Shown here piece after piece: positions 21,601 through 29,206 of a stretch of DNA of 64,000 nucleotides; position 1 is the first letter of the stretch; every line of letters begins with the position of its first letter. A program made the translations under genes and the position numbers. The stretch covers positions 83,151-147,150 of the forward strand of contig NZ_AJXU01000065.1 in NCBI RefSeq assembly GCF_000264315.1, in the 5' to 3' direction. Source of the DNA: Rhodanobacter fulvus Jip2. Lineage in GTDB: Bacteria; Pseudomonadota; Gammaproteobacteria; Xanthomonadales; Rhodanobacteraceae. Below the pieces are notes generated by a model, which had not been told where the DNA came from, did not search any database, and was given only the letters and a program-made list of their open reading frames with translations.

Positions 21601-21783
21601 CGACGCCATCGTGCTCGCGTCGGCGCCACTCTGGCTGGCCTGCACGAAAATCGCCGGAAACTGCATCGCCGGCAGCGCCGACACGCCCAGCAGGAAATAG
21701 CAGATCGCGCCCACCGCGAACAAACCCATGGCCAGCAGCGAGGTGCCGATCGGACGGCGGATGAAGATGCCGGAGATGTTCAT
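18655..21783 (-). CDS. mdtC: RND multidrug efflux permease, MdtC-like
   Basis: This is a 1042-residue inner-membrane proton-drug antiporter of the HAE1 RND family. The N terminus (FIRRPIGTSLLAMG) is the first membrane helix, followed by a porter domain, then the TM2-6 block with GFVVDDAIVVIENI (proton-relay Asp pair near residue 405). A second half repeats this architecture. It is the third gene of an operon with an adaptor and a second RND gene, as in MdtABC, where B and C form a heterotrimer. A 238-base gap with a large palindromic repeat separates it from the upstream RND gene. The substrate cannot be told from sequence. Confidence 0.88.
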   Translation of the reverse strand: MNISGIFIRRPIGTSLLAMGLFAVGAICYFLLGVSALPAMQFPAIFVQASQSGADASTMASTVAAPLERHLGQVPGIQTMRSRSSEGRTFVFMMFDGGVDLDAAARDVQAAINAAAPDLPTGLNGAPSYQKADPNDDPIIAFALTSDTQSADALYNVADTLLAQRLRQLPGVSSVEIAGAATPAIRVDVNLRALNAMGISPNQLRNALSAANVTSPEGFLSNGKTTMAISATTQLHSADEFAALVIASHNGTPVRLRDVANVYAGAEDAYQAASFGGKPAVLMYVYKKSDANIIATVDLVKAQVPLLRAYLQPSTRLTPFFDGTPTIRASLHEVQATLLISLAMVILTMALFLRRLAPTLIAAAAVPLSLAGAFVAMYLFGYTLNNLTLLALVIAIGFVVDDAIVVIENIIRHIDSGMTRMQATLAGAREIGFTIVSITASLVAVFIPLLFAGGMTGMFMHEFAATLVAAIVVSAVISLTLTPALCGRFLNGHREPEEPSRLGLALDRFHAGMLRVYTRALGFSLRHALALSLTPLLLIAATFFLFGVVKSGLFPPQDTGLIWGRATSSATVSFEESRQRLQRLTEMLLADPDVASVGARLGSSRQGTSGSFNIDLKTRAEGRVDDTFAVLARLSAKAAKYPDLNLRLRPVQDLPSGGGGGGNQGAQYQIGLQGNDLAQLQEWLPKLVAELKKNPKLADVGSDVEEGGLRQNIVIDRDRAAQLGVSIGAIDGALYDAFGQRQVSTIYSDINQFKVVVNAMPEQTATPDALNRIYVRSNSGKMIPITAFARQEPGLSPSSISHENQYTTMDLSFNLAPGVSMGEAMAIVQAAVSGMRMPGDIRLNVGGDFRRFEESQSGMLWLVLAAVLTVYIVLGMLYESLLHPVTILSTLPAAGVGALLALWLTDTELSVVAQIALVLLIGIVKKNAIMMIDFALVAEREHGKSPLEAVREACIVRFRPIMMTTMVAILAALPIAIGLGEGSELRRPLGIALIGGLLISQSLTLLSTPALYVIFSCLAERRKSWAARRRQRRAARRLPAQA

Positions 21784-21848
21784 GGATTCAACGTTGTCGG
21801 GGAGCGCGCGGAAGCGTGGCAGGCGGGACGTGTAGGCATCATCCCAAG

Positions 21849-21861
21849 CTCAACGGTTGAG
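21849..21861. repeat. short palindrome before mdtC-like gene
   Basis: CTCAACGGTTGAG is a perfect 6+1+6 inverted repeat, located 66 bases upstream of the start of the mdtC-like gene. A related GGTTGAACGG lies just after it. It could be a regulatory site; no protein is implied. Confidence 0.3.
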
Positions 21862-21895
21862 CCGTGAAATGGTTGAACGGTGAGCGGCGTGCACT

Positions 21896-22006
21896 GCTCC
21901 TCCCCCTGCGCGCAGGGGGAGGCTGGGAGGGGGTGCTCGGGTTCGCGGGGAGGTCAAGAGCGACCCCTCCCCAGCCCTCCCCTGCGAGCAGGGGAGGGAG
22001 CAAAGC
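21896..22006. repeat. dispersed palindromic repeat, family R3, copy a
   Basis: Two half-elements in inverted orientation: CTCCCCCTGCGCGCAGGGGGAG followed by GCTGGGAGGGGG, and 21962-22006 with the complementary arrangement (CCCCTCCCCAGCCCTCCCCTGC and on). Each half is itself a hairpin, and the pair could fold into one long stem. It sits between the two RND genes inside the operon. Relatives occur at 27691, 60761 and 63971. Confidence 0.75.
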
Positions 22007-22021
22007 GGCAGCGCGGCACGC

Positions 22022-25000
22022 TCAGGCCGCTTGCTGGGCGTGGCGCAAAGCGCGCTGTTCGCGGCGTGCGGCCAGCCAGTCGGAGAAACGCTCCATGTAC
22101 AGGTAGATCACCGGCGTGGTGTACAGCGTGACCAGCTGCGACAGCAGCAGGCCGCCCACGATGGACACGCCCAGCGGCCGGCGCAGTTCGGCGCCGATGC
22201 CGTTGCCCAGCGCCAGCGGCAGCGCGCCCAGCATGGCCGCGGCGGTGGTCATCATGATCGGGCGGAAACGCAGCAGGCAGGCGCGGCGGATCGCGTCGTG
22301 CGCGTTCATGCCGGTGCGGCGCGCCTCGATCGCGAAGTCGATCATCATGATCGCGTTTTTCTTCACGATGCCTATCAAGAGCACGATGCCCACGATGCCA
22401 TCCACCGACAAACTCATGCCGCACAGGATGAGCGCCAGCAACGCGCCCACGCCGGCCGGCGGCAAGGTGGAGATGATGGTCAGCGGGTGGATGTAGCTCT
22501 CGTACAGCACGCCCAGCACGATGTAGATCACCACGATGGCGGCCAGCAACAACAGCACCTCGTCACCGATCGATGAACTGAATTCTGCCGCCTTGCCCAC
22601 GAACTCGCCGCGCACCTGCGGCGGGAAATCCAGCTGCGCCTCGGTGGCGTGGATGGCGTCGACCGCATCGGACAGCGCGTAACCGGGCGCCACGTTGAAC
22701 GCCAGCGTCACCGCCGGCAACTGTTGCTGGTGGCTGATCACCAGCGGCGCGCTGGTGACCTCGGCGCTGGCCAGCGACGACAGCGGAATGGTGCCGCCGC
22801 CGCCGATCTCGAAGCCCACGTTGCCGGCGTTGCCGATGCCCGAGGGCGTGGCCGAATTGCTGGATTTCACCTGACCGAAGCTGGTGGCATTGCTGCCGGT
22901 CAGCGCGCCGTTGCCATTGCCGCGCACGGTGAGCTTGTTCAGCAGGTCGTCCGAATTGCGGAACTCCGGCGCCACCTCCAGCACCACCCGGTACTGGTTG
23001 AGCTGGGTGAAGATGGTGGAAATCTGGCGCTGGCCGAAGGCGTCGTACAAGGTGTCGTCGATGCTCTGCACCGGCACGCCCAGGCGACTGGCCTTTTCGC
23101 GGTCGATGGTGAGCTTCAGGGCGTTGCCCTTGTCGGCCAGGTTGTTGTCCACATCGGCCAGTTCGGGGCGCTGGCGCAGCGCCTCGGTCATGCGGCCGGC
23201 ATAGGTGGCCAGCTCGGCCGCGTTCACGTCGGACAAGGTGTACTGGTATTCGGTGGCGGCCACGCGGCTGTCCAGCGTCACGTCCTGCACCGGTTTCAGG
23301 TACAGCGCCACGCCGGGGATGTCGGCCACCGTCTGCTGCAGCCGCGGCAGCAGCTTGTCCAGGCCGTCGCGGTCGCCGCGCTCCTTCAGCACGATGCTGA
23401 GCTGGCCCTGGTTGATGGTGGGGTTGATCGTGCCGGCACCGATGAAGGCGGCCACGCCGGCCACGCCCGGGTCCTTGCGCAGCGCCTCGGCCACGGCCTT
23501 GGTGCGGTCTTCCATCTGCGGGAAGGCGATGTTCTGGTCGGCCTGCACCACGCCGGTGATCAGGCCGGTGTCCTGCTCGGGCAGCAAGCCCTTGGGGATC
23601 ACGATGTACAGGAACACGGTCAGCACCACCGCGGCGCCCGCCACCAGCATGGTCAGCTTCTGGTGATCGAGGATCCAGTCCAGCGAGCGCTCGTACGCGC
23701 CCACGGTGCGCACCCACAAATCACGCTTGCCGTCGGCGGCGGTGCGCTCGTGCGCGTCATCGCCGGGCGGCAATTCGTCGGGCTTGAGCAGGTAGGCGCA
23801 CATCATCGGGGTCAGTGTCAGCGACACCAGCATCGAGATGGTCACCGCGATGGTCAGCACCCAGGCGAACTCGTGGAACAGTCGGCCGGTGACGCCGGGC
23901 ATCAGCAGCAGCGGCAGGAACACCGCCACCAGCGACACCGTCAACGACAGCACGGTGAAGCCGATCTCCTTCGCGCCGATCTCCGCCGCCTCCTTGCCGC
24001 TCTTGCCCTGCTCGATGTAGCGCACGATGTTCTCGATCATCACGATCGCGTCGTCCACCACGAAACCGGTGGCCACGGCCAGCGCCATCAGCGACAGATT
24101 GTCCAGCGACATGCCGGTAAACGACATCACGCCGAACGTACCCATCAGCGACAGCGGTACCGCCACCGACGGGATCACCGTGGCCCACAGCCGGCGCAGG
24201 AACACGAAGATCACCGCCACCACCAGGAAGATGGTCAGCAGCAGGGTGAACTGCACGTCGTGCACCGAGGCCTGGATGGTGATGGTGCGGTCGGCGAACA
24301 CGTCCAGGTGCACGTCGGCCGGCAGCGCGTTGCGCAATTCCGGCAAGACCTGGCGGATCTGCTTCACCGTCTGCACGATGTTGGCGCCGGGCTGGCGGCG
24401 GATGTCCAGCAGCACCGCCGGCTTGCCGTTGGCCCAGGCGGCGAGCTGGTCGTTCTCCACGCCATCCACCACCTTGGCCACGTCCGACAGCCGCACCGGC
24501 GCGCCGTTCTTGTAGCTGATGATGGTGTTCTTGTATTCGGCCGCCGTGCTGAGCTGGTCGTTGGTGCCGATCGAGTAGCTCTGCGTCTTGCCGTTGAGCG
24601 TGCCCTTGGGCGCGTTGACGTTGGCCTGGGTCAGCGCACTGCGCACGTCCTCCATCGTGAGGCCGAGGTTGGACAGCTGCGCCGGGTTCACCTGCACGCG
24701 CACGGCCGGGCGCACGTTGCCGGCGATCGACACCAGGCCCACGCCCTGCACTTGCGACAGCTTCTGCGCCAGGATCGAATCGGCCAGGTCGTTGACGTCG
24801 CGCAACGGACGGCTGTCCGACTGCAGCGCCAGGGTGAGGATCGGCGCGTCAGCCGGATTCACCCGGTTGTACACCGGCGGGTACGGCAGGTTGCCCGGCA
24901 GCGTGCCCTTGGCCTGGTTGATCGCCGCCTGCACGTCCTGCGCCGCGATGTCGATGTCGCGGTCCATGTTGAACTGCAGGATGATCGTGGACAGCCCGGC

Positions 25001-25255
25001 GGAAGAGTCCGAGCTCATCATCGCCAGGCCGGAGATCTGGCCCAGGTTGCGTTCCAGCGGCGTGGTCACCAGCGAGGCCATGGTGCTGGCGCTGGCGCCC
25101 GGGTATTGCGTGGTCACCACCAGGCTGGGCGCCTCGATCTCCGGCAATGCCGACACCGGCAACTGGCGGTAGCCCAGGATGCCCAGCAGCAGGATCGCCA
25201 CCATCAGCAGCGAGGTGGCGATCGGGCGGCGGATGAAGAGTGTGGAGAATCCCAT
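22022..25255 (-). CDS. mdtB: RND multidrug efflux permease, MdtB-like
   Basis: This 1077-residue RND permease is the partner of the MdtC-like protein. It starts FIRRPIATSLLMVAILLLG and has the proton-relay segment GFVVDDAIVMIENIVRYIEQG near residue 405. Two periplasmic porter domains and twelve expected membrane helices follow, with a second cluster (LLLIGIVKKNAIMMIDFA) near residue 985. It is second in the operon after the adaptor gene. Two membrane segments align with the mdtC product, fitting duplication. The last residues of the gene run up to the edge of the R3 repeat. Confidence 0.9.
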   Translation of the reverse strand: MGFSTLFIRRPIATSLLMVAILLLGILGYRQLPVSALPEIEAPSLVVTTQYPGASASTMASLVTTPLERNLGQISGLAMMSSDSSAGLSTIILQFNMDRDIDIAAQDVQAAINQAKGTLPGNLPYPPVYNRVNPADAPILTLALQSDSRPLRDVNDLADSILAQKLSQVQGVGLVSIAGNVRPAVRVQVNPAQLSNLGLTMEDVRSALTQANVNAPKGTLNGKTQSYSIGTNDQLSTAAEYKNTIISYKNGAPVRLSDVAKVVDGVENDQLAAWANGKPAVLLDIRRQPGANIVQTVKQIRQVLPELRNALPADVHLDVFADRTITIQASVHDVQFTLLLTIFLVVAVIFVFLRRLWATVIPSVAVPLSLMGTFGVMSFTGMSLDNLSLMALAVATGFVVDDAIVMIENIVRYIEQGKSGKEAAEIGAKEIGFTVLSLTVSLVAVFLPLLLMPGVTGRLFHEFAWVLTIAVTISMLVSLTLTPMMCAYLLKPDELPPGDDAHERTAADGKRDLWVRTVGAYERSLDWILDHQKLTMLVAGAAVVLTVFLYIVIPKGLLPEQDTGLITGVVQADQNIAFPQMEDRTKAVAEALRKDPGVAGVAAFIGAGTINPTINQGQLSIVLKERGDRDGLDKLLPRLQQTVADIPGVALYLKPVQDVTLDSRVAATEYQYTLSDVNAAELATYAGRMTEALRQRPELADVDNNLADKGNALKLTIDREKASRLGVPVQSIDDTLYDAFGQRQISTIFTQLNQYRVVLEVAPEFRNSDDLLNKLTVRGNGNGALTGSNATSFGQVKSSNSATPSGIGNAGNVGFEIGGGGTIPLSSLASAEVTSAPLVISHQQQLPAVTLAFNVAPGYALSDAVDAIHATEAQLDFPPQVRGEFVGKAAEFSSSIGDEVLLLLAAIVVIYIVLGVLYESYIHPLTIISTLPPAGVGALLALILCGMSLSVDGIVGIVLLIGIVKKNAIMMIDFAIEARRTGMNAHDAIRRACLLRFRPIMMTTAAAMLGALPLALGNGIGAELRRPLGVSIVGGLLLSQLVTLYTTPVIYLYMERFSDWLAARREQRALRHAQQAA

Positions 25256-25269
25256 GGCTATCCGAAACG

Positions 25270-25298
25270 TGTAGGAGCGGCGTCAGCCGCGGTCATGC
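25270..25298 (+). repeat. single, degenerate R1-like REP element
   Basis: TGTAGGAGCGGCGTCAGCCG followed by CGGTCATGC resembles one arm of the R1 elements at 32686, 37755, 38862 and 56561 but has no inverted partner. It lies in the 102-base gap between the adaptor and mdtB-like genes. Confidence 0.55.
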
Positions 25299-25357
25299 CC
25301 AGCCAGCGGCAGATGGATCGCGCGGGCCGCGCCCAGGCGGGCGGCCCGTGTCACGCG

Positions 25358-26590
25358 TCAGTGCCTGCGACGGCCCGCCTTGGTGTCCTGCTTCGCCTTG
25401 TCCAGCTCGGCCTGGGTCGGCACCGCCGGCACTTCACCGGGTTTCAGTGCGTTGACCTTGCTGCCGGGCTTCAGCCGGAACTGGCCCTCGGTGACCACGC
25501 GGTCGCCGGCCTTCAGGCCGCTGCCGATCATCACGTGGCTGTCGCCCACTTCACCGGCCACCACCACCGCCTGCATCTTGACCGTGCTGTCGCCCTGCAC
25601 CTGGTAGACATAGTCGCCGTCCGGCCCGCGCTGCACCGCCTGCGCCGGGATCACCAGCGCACCCATGGCGGTACGCACCTGCAGCCGCACGTTGACGAAC
25701 TGGCCGGGCCACAGCTCGTTGCCGGCGTTGGCGAATTCGGACTTCAGGCGGAAGGTGCCGGTGCTGGTGTCGATCTGGTTGTCGATCACCTTCAGCACGC
25801 CGCCGCTGGCGATCGGGTGCGCGTCGACGCGGTCCAGCGCGGTCACTTCCAGCGGCGAGCTGTCGTTGGCGGCGGCGCCGCGCACCAGGTCCAGGTTCTG
25901 CTCGGGCAGGGTGAACATCACGTAGATCGGATGCAGCTGGGTCAGCGTGACGATCGCCGTGCTGGCACTCACCACGTTGCCCGGGTCCACGTTGCGGATG
26001 CCGGCCAGGCCGTCGATCGGCGAGATCACCTTGGTATAGGCCAGCTGCACCTGGGCGTCGCGGATGCTGGCCGCATCGGACGCCACCGCGGCCTGGTACT
26101 GCGAGGAGGTGTTGCGCAGGGTGTCCAGGTCCTGCTTCGAGATATAGCCCTTGGCCGCCAGGTCCTGGCTGCGCGCCAGGTTGCTCTTGGCGGTGGACAG
26201 CTGCGCCTCGTCCTGGCGCTTTTTGGCCAGTGCCTGGTCAAGCGCGGCCTGGTAGGTGCGCGGGTCGATCTGCGCCAGCACCTGGCCCTTCTTCACCGGC
26301 TGGCCTTCCTGGAAATCCAGGCTCAGCAACTGGCCGCCCACCTGCGGGTTCACGGTCACCGTGTTCAGTGCCTGCACCGTGCCCAGCGCGGTGAGGAACA
26401 CGGGTACGTTCTGCCGCTCCACCGGCACCACCGTCACCGGCACCGGCGTGGCCTCGGGGCCATCGGCCTTGGCGCCGGCGGCGGGCTTGCCTGCGGCCTT
26501 GCCGGCGGGCTTGTGCAGCAGGCGCACGCCCACGATCGCCAGCACCACTACCGCAATCACGATCAACGTGATCTTCCAAAAACGCGACAT
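25358..26590 (-). CDS. mdtA: RND efflux periplasmic adaptor, MdtA-like
   Basis: This membrane-fusion protein links the RND permease to an outer-membrane channel. The 410-residue protein has one N-terminal membrane helix (about residues 6-25), an Ala/Gly/Lys-rich linker to about 50, then barrel-lipoyl and helical-hairpin domains (GGQLLSLDFQEGQPVKKGQVLAQIDPRTYQAALDQALAKKR is typical, near residues 85-125). It ends in a basic tail. ATG at 26590 has AGGAG six bases upstream. It is first in the operon; no TolC-type channel gene is present, so an outer-membrane partner must come from elsewhere. Confidence 0.9.
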   Translation of the reverse strand: MSRFWKITLIVIAVVVLAIVGVRLLHKPAGKAAGKPAAGAKADGPEATPVPVTVVPVERQNVPVFLTALGTVQALNTVTVNPQVGGQLLSLDFQEGQPVKKGQVLAQIDPRTYQAALDQALAKKRQDEAQLSTAKSNLARSQDLAAKGYISKQDLDTLRNTSSQYQAAVASDAASIRDAQVQLAYTKVISPIDGLAGIRNVDPGNVVSASTAIVTLTQLHPIYVMFTLPEQNLDLVRGAAANDSSPLEVTALDRVDAHPIASGGVLKVIDNQIDTSTGTFRLKSEFANAGNELWPGQFVNVRLQVRTAMGALVIPAQAVQRGPDGDYVYQVQGDSTVKMQAVVVAGEVGDSHVMIGSGLKAGDRVVTEGQFRLKPGSKVNALKPGEVPAVPTQAELDKAKQDTKAGRRRH

Positions 26591-26704
26591 GTAGAACTCC
26601 TGGGTTTAGCAGTGTGGCTGCCGGGAACACGACCGCGTCGGGCAGGCGTGGGGGATCCGGGATGAAAGCATAGAGGCAGTTCAACGAACCGGGACAATGC
26701 CAGT

Positions 26705-26720
26705 TGACACGGGTGTGTCA
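26705..26720. promoter_or_regulatory. palindromic operator candidate for the RND operon
   Basis: TGACAC GGGT GTGTCA is a perfect 6-4-6 inverted repeat about 115 bases before the adaptor start codon. The size suits a TetR- or LysR-type regulator site. No regulator gene is adjacent. Confidence 0.4.
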
Positions 26721-26798
26721 TGACTGACGACACGGTGCTGCCGTTGCCGTGCCGTGCCGCCACCCTTGCCGGTCACTGTCGCCAACGCCGCACCCCGC

Positions 26799-26828
26799 CT
26801 GAAACTTGTGGCCCGCTTCGTTTATAAT
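26799..26828 (+). promoter_or_regulatory. promoter for the cytochrome c gene
   Basis: A perfect TATAAT at 26823-26828 with CTGAAA 18 bases upstream (26799-26804). Transcription from here would give a 5' leader of about 160 bases before the GTG start. Confidence 0.5.
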
Positions 26829-26996
26829 CCGCCGCTGGCATCCGCCTGCCTTCGACGGGGCCAAGCGGTTGCCGGGGCATCGGGTTGTCTCGCGGCCATG
26901 GCGCTACCACTGGCGGCACTGCCGCTGACCATATTATCGGCCAGGCCCGAAACCTATCGGGCCCGACCGGCATTATCTACTGACTGGAGTACACGC

Positions 26997-27530
26997 GTGA
27001 GCGGTTCCATGAGCAAATCCGACCAGACAACCATGCGCCAGTTCGCCATCATGATCGGCGGCCTCGTGGTGGTGGCGGTAATCCTGATCGTCACGGCGTT
27101 GTGCATCTACAACAACGAACCGAAGGAAACCGACCCGACCCAGCCGGCGCGCGTTACCGAGCGGATCGCTCCGGCCGGCGCCGTGTACGCGGGCGACACC
27201 GGCCGTGCCGCGATGCAGGCCGCCGCCGAGGCCGCCACCAAGGCCGCCGCCTCGCAGGTCGCCTACGGCGGCACCACCGACGGCAAGGAAATCTACGATC
27301 ACCTGTGCACCAGCTGCCACACCGGCGGCATCGCCGGCGCGCCGAAGCTGGGCGACAAGGCCAAGTGGGCGCCGCGCCTCGCCGAAGGCATCGACACCCT
27401 GGTCAAGCACGCGATCGAGGGCTACCACGGCCCCGACGGCAACTTCATGCCGCCCAAGGGCGGCAACCCCGCACTGACCGACGAGCAGGTTACGAACGCC
27501 GTGCACTGGATCGTCGATCAGGCGAAATAA
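26997..27530 (+). CDS. membrane-anchored cytochrome c5-type protein
   Basis: The 177-residue protein has an N-terminal membrane anchor (about residues 15-36), an Ala-rich linker and a class I cytochrome c domain. Heme is attached at C104-T-S-C107-H108, and the Met ligand is probably in GNFMPPKGG near residue 150. It likely carries electrons at the periplasmic face of the inner membrane. The GTG at 26997 was chosen because GGAG lies seven bases before it; an ATG 12 bases downstream is possible. A strong terminator follows 25 bases after the stop. Confidence 0.85.
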   Translation: MSGSMSKSDQTTMRQFAIMIGGLVVVAVILIVTALCIYNNEPKETDPTQPARVTERIAPAGAVYAGDTGRAAMQAAAEAATKAAASQVAYGGTTDGKEIYDHLCTSCHTGGIAGAPKLGDKAKWAPRLAEGIDTLVKHAIEGYHGPDGNFMPPKGGNPALTDEQVTNAVHWIVDQAK

Positions 27531-27554
27531 GTCCAGCTCCAATAAAGCAAAACC

Positions 27555-27578
27555 AACGCCGCCTCCGGGCGGCGTTTT
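27555..27578 (+). terminator. intrinsic terminator after the cytochrome gene
   Basis: AACGCCGCC at 27555-27563 pairs with GGCGGCGTT at 27568-27576 around a TCCG loop, followed by TTCGTTT. Confidence 0.85.
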
Positions 27579-27690
27579 CGTTTGCCCCTTCCTCCGTGGG
27601 GGACCAATCGGCAGGAAGCCCGATTGCACGACGCAGCCGCCCGAATGCAGGTTGGGATGGCGGGCGTCGGCTGGCGGGAAGATCAAAAGC

Positions 27691-27791
27691 GACCCCTCCC
27701 CAACCCTCCCCTGCGAGCAGGGGAGGGAGCAGAGCAGGAGCGGCGCCGTTCTACCTCTCCCCCTGCTTGCAGGGGGAGATTGAGAGGGGGT
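27691..27791. repeat. dispersed palindromic repeat, family R3, copy b
   Basis: One half (27691-27730, GACCCCTCCCCAACCCTCCC and its hairpin) is inverted relative to the second (27755-27791, CTCTCCCCCTGCTTGCAGGG and on). The second half overlaps the 3' end of acpH and supplies its last codons and stop. Confidence 0.75.
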
Positions 27792-28410
27792 TGCCTGGGC
27801 TGGCGACGGGCTGAGTATTACCGCCCGCATTCTCGATCCACCCCCGCGCAAACTCCCGCAGCTCCGGAAAGAACGCCTCGAACCGCGCCTGCAGCTGCGT
27901 CTCCTGCGCCAGCAGCACGGGCAGCGCCGAGTCCAGGGGATTGGCCCGGGTCAGCCGCTGACCGATGCCGGCCAGGGCCTCGCCAAGGATCACGTCGTCG
28001 GCGTACCCGGCGGGCAGCCCCTGCAAGTCCATGTAAGCGCGAAAGCGCCGCAACGCGGGTGGCAGCAGGGCATCCTGCCGCCACAGCAGCGCGCGCAGAT
28101 CATCGGAGAACGGCGCCAGCGGCCGCCCGCTCCAGTGCGAGAAATCCCGTGCCAGGCTGCGGTCGAACCACATGTCCAGCAGGATGCCCGCGTAGCGCCG
28201 GTACGGCGGCGGCAACTGCGCCTTGGCCGCCAGCACCTCGGCGTGCGCGTCGGTGTAGACGTCGATGGCACGATGCAGGCGGATGCCGTCGATGACCCGT
28301 GGCGCGAACCGCGCCGGGTCCGGCGTGCCATGCACGAAATCACCCAGCATGCCGCCCAGCTGCAAGGCCTCGTCGTCGCCGGCGAGCAAGGTATGGGCCA
28401 GGTGGTTCAC
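27751..28410 (-). CDS. acpH: acyl carrier protein phosphodiesterase
   Basis: AcpH removes the 4'-phosphopantetheine arm from ACP. The 219-residue protein begins VNHLAHTLLAGDDEALQLGG with the GDFVHG motif, then IDGIRLHRAID and the DHDxxL-like region typical of the HD-like family. The start is a GTG at 28410. Family members are usually about 193 residues; the extra C-terminal stretch here (about SISPCKQGER) is encoded by a palindromic repeat. It is divergent from the hydrolase gene with only 36 bases between starts. Confidence 0.85.
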   Translation of the reverse strand: MNHLAHTLLAGDDEALQLGGMLGDFVHGTPDPARFAPRVIDGIRLHRAIDVYTDAHAEVLAAKAQLPPPYRRYAGILLDMWFDRSLARDFSHWSGRPLAPFSDDLRALLWRQDALLPPALRRFRAYMDLQGLPAGYADDVILGEALAGIGQRLTRANPLDSALPVLLAQETQLQARFEAFFPELREFARGWIENAGGNTQPVASPGNPLSISPCKQGER

Positions 28411-28446
28411 CGGCGCGCCTTGCGGCAGCCGATCCGTCCGGCGGTT

Positions 28447-29151
28447 ATGATCGTCCGCATGACTCCCATTGCGCTTCCCGCCGATCCCGTCAGTTTTCCC
28501 GAGGAAGCGGCCAGTTTCATGCTGGCCGGACCCGCGGGCAAGCTCGAACTCATCAGCGACATCGCCGACCCCGGCTGCGCCCGCCGTGGCGTGGCGGTGG
28601 TCTGCCACCCGCATCCGCTGCAGGGCGGCACCATGCACAACAAGGTGGTGACGATGGTCGAGCGGGCATTGCGCGAATCGGGACTGGACACGGTGCGCTT
28701 CAATTTCCGCGGCACCGGTGCGTCCGAAGGCGCGTACGACGAAGGCAACGGCGAGGGCGACGACCTGGCCGCCGTGGTGACCTGGGTGCGGCGCACGCGG
28801 CCGGACGATGCGCTGTGGCTGGCCGGTTTCTCGTTCGGCAGCTACGTCAGCATCCGCAACGCGGTGCGCCTGCGCGCCGACGCGCTGATCAGCATCGCGC
28901 CGCCGGTCGGCCGCTGGGCATTCGAGACGGTCGCGCCGCCCACCTGCCCCTGGCTGATCGTGCAAGGCGAGGCCGACGAGGTGGTCGAGCCGCAAGCCGT
29001 GTTCGACTGGGTGGATGCGTTGAAGCGCAAGCCGGAGCTGGTGCGGATGCCCGAGACCAGCCACTTTTTCCATCGCCGGCTGATGGACCTGCGCGGCGCC
29101 ATCAAGCACGCGGTGCGTGGCTGGTTGCCGGCCAAGCGGAGCGGCGCCTGA
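28447..29151 (+). CDS. alpha/beta hydrolase (COG2945-type)
   Basis: The product is about 234 residues with an alpha/beta hydrolase fold. It has the conserved VVCHPHPLQGGTMHNKVV oxyanion region near residue 55, RFNFRGTGASEG, the nucleophile elbow GFSFGS and a C-terminal catalytic His in SHFFH. The substrate is unknown; the family includes small-molecule esterases. The start is ambiguous between ATG 28447 and ATG 28459 and neither has a clear ribosome binding site. It precedes zapE by 55 bases and may be co-transcribed with it. Confidence 0.75.
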   Translation: MIVRMTPIALPADPVSFPEEAASFMLAGPAGKLELISDIADPGCARRGVAVVCHPHPLQGGTMHNKVVTMVERALRESGLDTVRFNFRGTGASEGAYDEGNGEGDDLAAVVTWVRRTRPDDALWLAGFSFGSYVSIRNAVRLRADALISIAPPVGRWAFETVAPPTCPWLIVQGEADEVVEPQAVFDWVDALKRKPELVRMPETSHFFHRRLMDLRGAIKHAVRGWLPAKRSGA

Positions 29152-29206
29152 CCGTCACCACGGTTTTCCGCGACGCCACCACGACCCCCGTTTTTTGATC
29201 GGCCCC

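Larger units (their letters stand above)
26591..26996. promoter_or_regulatory. intergenic control region, adaptor operon / cytochrome
   Basis: This 406-base divergent gap holds no gene I can support. It contains a perfect palindrome at 26705-26720, a TATAAT promoter for the cytochrome at 26823 and then about 160 bases of leader. The leader is mostly GC-rich with small inverted repeats and has no recognised riboswitch or small RNA. Confidence 0.5.

Noticed and set aside
22649..26665. A 1338-residue open frame on the plus strand opposite the RND genes
   Set aside because: His-, Gln- and Arg-rich antisense artefact of the certain mdtA-like and mdtB-like genes.
28411..29109. Extension of the acpH frame by 233 residues upstream
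   Set aside because: The extension lies antisense to the hydrolase gene and is low-complexity; the ACP phosphodiesterase family starts at NHLAHTLLA, so the GTG at 28410 is used.
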